From: JAYQPQ01 sp038145405
GTDB lineage: Bacteria; Pseudomonadota; Gammaproteobacteria; Pseudomonadales; GM7GCV1
NCBI GenBank assembly: GCA_038145405.1
Contig: JAYQPQ010000042.1
Location: 1-16,666, forward strand
Direction: 5' to 3'
DNA length: 16,666 bases
Part shown: one piece after another, positions 13,121 through 16,666 of the stretch
Layout: every line of letters begins with the position of its first letter
Position numbering within the stretch: the stretch's first letter is position 1
Notes under the pieces: model-generated
What the model was told of the DNA's origin: nothing
The model's database searches: none
Seen by the model: the letters and a program-made list of their open reading frames with translations, nothing else
Translations under genes and position numbers: made by a program

Positions 13121-14403
13121 CAAACCAGCCCCTCTTCTTCAAGAAACTTGCGTAGCAGCTCAACCATCTGATCCCGATTCCATTTTTTTGCGTCGACCAT
13201 GTCGGCATCCAATGCCAACACAGGCACGCCAGCTTCTCGCAAGGCCGCGGCGGTCAGGCGCGTGCCGCTTTGAGATAGGCGATTGTCGGGCGGCACCAGC
13301 ATTAGCGCGGCGTCGATTCCGCAGCGCTTTGCTTCGCTCACCATCCAGGTGTTCATCCAGGGAGGCAAATGCAGCACTTCGTTCATGGAACAAATACGGC
13401 TGGCCAAGGCGTCCAGGGCTTGGCCCTGAATTTCACGCATATACTGCGGACCCGCGAATGGCAGATACATCGACCAGACAAAGACCGCACCGTACTGCTC
13501 CTCCAGTGCCTGGTAGAAGCTGGTGTCGTGCCAAATGCCTGCACCAATCCACATGATGCGTAGACGTTCGTTTTCAGACACACCTATCTTTTTTTCAACC
13601 CGGTCGGCCACTTCGTCACGGAAGCGTAAAGCGTGACTAACGGCCCAATCGGAACCGCGATGCCATTGTGGAATCATGGTGTTGGGCATCTGATCCGTAA
13701 TGGATACCGGGCAGGGTCGAGCCGCGCCGATCATTTCTGCGGCTTCGGCCAGATACCCTTCCTGCTCGTTAATGCGCTCCATCAAATAATGAAATTTCGC
13801 CTCATCGAATCGACGACCCGTGCGATTCTCCAGCAGCGCAATGAGATCGGACATCTCCTCTACCATGAGCGCAATGCGATCCGGCTGGTAGACGCGCTTC
13901 CAGTCCTTGCGAGAGCCCTCGTACCAATTGCCCTCATGGTGGGTCCAGGCAGGTGCCTCCATGGCAAAAAACTCGGTTCCCATGACCTCAGCCCACTGGG
14001 TAAACACATGCTGGATGCAATCACAGGTCAGCCTTGCCACCAGCAGTGTGGGTGTCGGCAGGCCACCCCATGGAGCAGTTTTTGGATCGTTTGCAAGACT
14101 GCAGGCCAAGCCGAGGGAGCAATACTTGCAACTGCTCTCCGGGTAACCCATCTCAACCATGCGATCAAAATACTGTGATGAAAGCTGCTTTGCAGAGATA
14201 TAGGCTGACCACCACTGATTGGTAATCAGCGGGATGTCCATCACATGAAAAATCTCATGGGGCGTATCGGCCTGAGCGATGACAAAGGGCTCTCCCTCAT
14301 CAATCACCCGACGCTTTAGTACCGCCACGAAGTTTCTCTGAAAAGCTCCCGCATCTGCGGTACAGGCAATATCCTTACGTGTGCGGATTGGCACCTGGTT
14401 CAT
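13120..14403 (-). CDS. 2-hydroxyacyl-CoA dehydratase / benzoyl-CoA reductase-like subunit (HgdB/FldC/BcrB superfamily)
   Basis: The 427-residue protein fits the two-domain subunits of the activatable dehydratase/reductase superfamily. Matching segments are TPHEIFHVMDIPLI (47-60), MGYPESSCKYCSLGLA (85-100), LTCDCIQHVFTQWAEVMG (125-142), RIMWIGAGIW, and the closing REAGVPVLALDADMVDAKKWNRDQMVELLRKFLEE. Cys92/95 and Cys127 sit where cluster-ligating cysteines usually occur. The third usual cysteine, in the VDGVIF-x-C region, aligns with VPPDNR (370-375), which has none. Known members bind a [4Fe-4S] cluster and need an ATP-driven activator, absent here. It overlaps the tandem CoA-transferase gene by 4 bp (ATGA), and a second subunit is upstream of that. 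The function is probably acyl-CoA dehydration or reduction, or a divergent chemistry. Confidence 0.8.
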   Translation of the reverse strand: MNQVPIRTRKDIACTADAGAFQRNFVAVLKRRVIDEGEPFVIAQADTPHEIFHVMDIPLITNQWWSAYISAKQLSSQYFDRMVEMGYPESSCKYCSLGLACSLANDPKTAPWGGLPTPTLLVARLTCDCIQHVFTQWAEVMGTEFFAMEAPAWTHHEGNWYEGSRKDWKRVYQPDRIALMVEEMSDLIALLENRTGRRFDEAKFHYLMERINEQEGYLAEAAEMIGAARPCPVSITDQMPNTMIPQWHRGSDWAVSHALRFRDEVADRVEKKIGVSENERLRIMWIGAGIWHDTSFYQALEEQYGAVFVWSMYLPFAGPQYMREIQGQALDALASRICSMNEVLHLPPWMNTWMVSEAKRCGIDAALMLVPPDNRLSQSGTRLTAAALREAGVPVLALDADMVDAKKWNRDQMVELLRKFLEEEGLV

Positions 14404-16523
14404 CGGAACACTCCTGCTTGCATCAAACGCTCAATATTTTGCGCATCCAGGTTGGCAATACGCTGCGCAACCCACAGGTTGTGCTCGCCTAACCCAGGCG
14501 CTCGGTATGGCTGCAATGGTCCGTCGGAAAAATCCATCGGGGTGCGCAAATGACCGAAGGCACCAAGCAAGGGGTGATCCAGTTCGATCAGTGCTTGGCG
14601 CGCTGCAATCTGGGGGTCTGCGAGGACCTCCTCAATATCCTGAACCACACCAGCTGCAATGCCGTCTCGTTGCATAATCTCTACGACATCCGCCGGTCTT
14701 TTGTCGGCACACCAGGTATCGAGATCGTCTTCGCCCAGGACGCCTTGCAGGCGATCCAACTCTGCCTGGGTGGCTGCTGTAACCGCGACCCACTGGTCTT
14801 CACCTTTTGCCGCTACTACCTTCTGGAACCGGATTGCCCTGTCCTGATTTCCGTCGCGTGCAGGCCGGTCGCCGGTTTGGGAAGCAAGAATTGCCGGGGC
14901 CATCTGCTGCACACAAATCTCGTACATCGAAGCATCAATATGACACCCCCTGCCCTGACTTTGACGATGCGCCAGCGCTGCACCAACTGTCGCGGCCATT
15001 ACAAAAGGCACAATGACATCACCGTAGGGAACGGAACCCGGAATCACCGGATCGCGATCCGGCCAGCCGGTCAGATAAGTGCGCCCTGACAGTGCGCCCC
15101 CGGTTCCATCGACGCCCCACTCGTTGGCCAGCGGCCCGGTTTGCCCGTAAACGCTACCGGACACCATAACAATGGCTGGGTTGATTTTCTGAAGGCTGTC
15201 ATAGTCGAGCCCGAGCTTGTGCATGGTTCCTGGAGAAAAGTTCTCGACCACGACGTCAGCCCACTTGATCAGGGGGTCTAATATCTCGCGCGACACCGGC
15301 TTTTTCATATCAAGCGCGAGGCTGCGCTTGGAGGTGTTCAGGTGGGCAAACCAGGGCTTGTCGTCAAAGCTGTCGGGCTTCGAGGCGCTGACCTGCACAT
15401 CGATTCTGGACAGGCAGGGTCGCGTCGCACTCTCCACCTTGATCACTTCTGCGCCCAGATCACCCAAAGTCTTGGTGGTAATCGAACCCACCAGTGCCCA
15501 GGAAAAATCCAGTACCCTGATACCGCTCAGGGGCCCGGGGCGCTCGCCCTCGCGTGCGTCGATCTGAACTTCGTGCTTGGACTCACGAATACTGACAAAT
15601 CGCGAAGGCGTTTTTAGCCCTGCGATGTCATTCCAAAAGCCACGCTGCTTTAGATGCTCATCTTTCAAGACGTCTTCAGGCTCAGCAACCACCGCTGCGT
15701 TTATTCCGCGTCGGCGCCCCTCAGAACTAATTTCCGCTTTGGTTCGCGTCGAGAAGAATGCCGCTATGGCTTTCTCCCACTCAGCTCTTATATCCGCCGC
15801 CAAGGTTGATCGGTTATAGCTGAGCCAGTCCACACCTTGCAGTGGATTTTCGGCACCTGATTCATCCATCCAGTCAGACAGCGCCTGATTAGCCGGGGCG
15901 CCAAAACGCCCAGACATCAGGGAGTGGAAACACCAGCCGTCCTTCAAAGCCCAGATACAGCGTACAGTTGCCTTGCCATAGTTCAGCGCATTGCCAACTC
16001 GGTGCAACTTTCGTCGATCAAACTGCCACATCAGCACACCGCTGAAATTGCGGCTTAGCGCCACTTCCTGAATGGAGACATCGACATGCTGACCTCGACC
16101 GGACCTTCCGCGCTGGTAATGCGCAGCCATGGCGCCCGCCGCCGCCACCATTTCGGCATGAAAAGTACAGGCGTCCAGAGCCTCTTTAACTGGCGGCCGA
16201 TCTTCATCTCCCGTCAGACGCAGCACACCTCCTGCCGCTGAGGCGACCAACTCACTACCTTTCCAACTCGATCTTGGGCCTTCGCCACCAAAGGGCGTTA
16301 CCGAAACCTGAATCAGACCAGGATTAATCAAATCTATACGTTCACGCGACCAGCCTTGCTTCGCTAGCCTCTCGGCACCAAGATCGTCAATCATGAATGA
16401 CGCGCGATCTACATCGGCAATGTCTGTGGAAACGCGAGCTCCCAAGGACTCTAAATACCGTGTCAATGCGCTGTCTGTCATGTCTCCCAGTACCAAAACC
16501 AGGAGATCCTGCAGGGGGTTCAT
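14400..16523 (-). CDS. Tandem (double-domain) class III CoA-transferase
   Basis: The 707-residue protein holds two CaiB-like domains in one chain: about 1-325 and about 330-707. The C-terminal domain is canonical: LSGIRVLDFSWALVG, LGDLGAEVIKVES (353-365), KRSLALDMKK, VENFSPGTMHKLGLDY (426-441) and Asp502 in VPYGDVIVPF. In the N-terminal domain the first part is compressed. There is no KVExPxGD segment or NRGKRS-type segment, and the chain goes from VLVLGDMTDSAL to INPGLIQVSV by residue 74. It still keeps SELVASAAGG and an Asp117 (ALDACTFHAE) at the catalytic position. Natural fusions may form the interlocked CoA-transferase dimer within one chain, possibly with one working active site. ATGA overlaps at both ends couple it to the two dehydratase-like genes. 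Confidence 0.9.
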   Translation of the reverse strand: MNPLQDLLVLVLGDMTDSALTRYLESLGARVSTDIADVDRASFMIDDLGAERLAKQGWSRERIDLINPGLIQVSVTPFGGEGPRSSWKGSELVASAAGGVLRLTGDEDRPPVKEALDACTFHAEMVAAAGAMAAHYQRGRSGRGQHVDVSIQEVALSRNFSGVLMWQFDRRKLHRVGNALNYGKATVRCIWALKDGWCFHSLMSGRFGAPANQALSDWMDESGAENPLQGVDWLSYNRSTLAADIRAEWEKAIAAFFSTRTKAEISSEGRRRGINAAVVAEPEDVLKDEHLKQRGFWNDIAGLKTPSRFVSIRESKHEVQIDAREGERPGPLSGIRVLDFSWALVGSITTKTLGDLGAEVIKVESATRPCLSRIDVQVSASKPDSFDDKPWFAHLNTSKRSLALDMKKPVSREILDPLIKWADVVVENFSPGTMHKLGLDYDSLQKINPAIVMVSGSVYGQTGPLANEWGVDGTGGALSGRTYLTGWPDRDPVIPGSVPYGDVIVPFVMAATVGAALAHRQSQGRGCHIDASMYEICVQQMAPAILASQTGDRPARDGNQDRAIRFQKVVAAKGEDQWVAVTAATQAELDRLQGVLGEDDLDTWCADKRPADVVEIMQRDGIAAGVVQDIEEVLADPQIAARQALIELDHPLLGAFGHLRTPMDFSDGPLQPYRAPGLGEHNLWVAQRIANLDAQNIERLMQAGVFR

Positions 16524-16666
16524 GGCAACTCCGTTAAAAAACGCTGGATCTCTTCGATTGATCCGTCTGTCGCATCCCAGCGTCGACGTGTCATCACCAA
16601 ATACGGGAGCTCCTTTTTCTTGAGCTCCGCCATCTGGGCGGGCAAACTCCAGATCAACCCTTCCTC
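16520..16666 (-). CDS. 2-hydroxyacyl-CoA dehydratase-like subunit, C-terminal end only (cut by window edge)
   Basis: On the minus strand an open frame enters at the edge and ends with TGA at 16520-16522, giving 48 residues. It reads LPAQMAELKKKELPYLVMTR, then RRWDATDGSIEEIQRFLTEL and a final Pro. This matches the last strand and helix of 2-hydroxyacyl-CoA dehydratase subunits (pattern: gIPxLxLexxxxdxxxxxxxxRxxAFxE). It also parallels the end of the subunit encoded at 13120-14403. The stop overlaps the start of the tandem CoA-transferase gene as ATGA. It is probably the partner subunit of the heterodimer. The cluster cysteines lie outside the window and cannot be checked. Confidence 0.7.
   Translation of the reverse strand, partial: EEGLIWSLPAQMAELKKKELPYLVMTRRRWDATDGSIEEIQRFLTELP

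Noticed and set aside
13633..14178. Plus-strand 181-codon open frame
   Set aside because: It is antisense to the dehydratase-like subunit and its composition looks like a shadow. The sense gene is tightly coupled to both neighbours.
1..16666. CRISPR arrays, insertion sequences, phage genes or a toxin-antitoxin or defence system
   Set aside because: No regularly spaced repeats, transposase or integrase motifs, terminal inverted repeats or defence-protein signatures were seen on either strand.

Overview
The window reads as part of a gammaproteobacterial chromosome, probably a marine aromatic- or ester-degrading heterotroph. The reasons are a Pseudomonas-like PobA, lipoprotein and Sec signal peptides, a TRAP solute receptor, and a tRNA-T-arm-like palindromic repeat at the left edge. 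The taxon is an inference and was not tested. There are 13 intact or partial genes and two gene remnants. I see no rRNA, complete tRNA, CRISPR array or transposase.

Left block (1-3200), aromatic acids. A palindrome-rich repeat (1-225) lies beyond the 3' end of a BoxR/BzdR-type regulator gene, an HTH domain fused to a shikimate-kinase-like domain. Upstream of it on the same strand is a 4-hydroxybenzoyl-CoA thioesterase-like gene. Divergent from both is pobA (4-hydroxybenzoate 3-hydroxylase). The probable route is 4-hydroxybenzoyl-CoA to 4-hydroxybenzoate to protocatechuate. The divergent intergenic region holds a perfect TGCA-ended palindrome with an embedded TATAAT and a second TGCA site 40 bp away, a plausible operator for the regulator.

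Remnant block (3200-4145). Just after pobA, the lipoprotein-signal N-terminus of a tannase/feruloyl-esterase-like protein is joined out of frame to the C-terminal part of a CapA-like protein. This looks like a deletion scar.

Secreted hydrolase block (4121-9003). Four minus-strand alpha/beta hydrolases with export signals lie here. Three (4166-7542) probably form one operon ending in a strong intrinsic terminator at 4121-4145. A fourth (7945-8946) is a paralogue of the middle one. A small secreted DUF3237 protein (9202-9726, plus strand) is divergent from the fourth hydrolase and ends in a bidirectional terminator.

Right block (9855-16666), the most unusual part. A compact minus-strand operon with overlapping stops and starts runs in from the right edge. 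It encodes the C-terminus of one 2-hydroxyacyl-CoA dehydratase/benzoyl-CoA reductase-like subunit, a 707-residue tandem class III CoA-transferase, a second dehydratase-like subunit, a DctP-type TRAP receptor, a single CaiB-type CoA-transferase, and a third paralogue of the secreted hydrolase. Hypothesis: extracellular hydrolysis of an ester or polyester, binding and import of the released (hydroxy)acid, CoA activation by transfer, then dehydration or reduction of the acyl-CoA. No ATPase activator and no TRAP membrane subunits are visible, and one cluster-cysteine position in the complete dehydratase-like subunit appears substituted.
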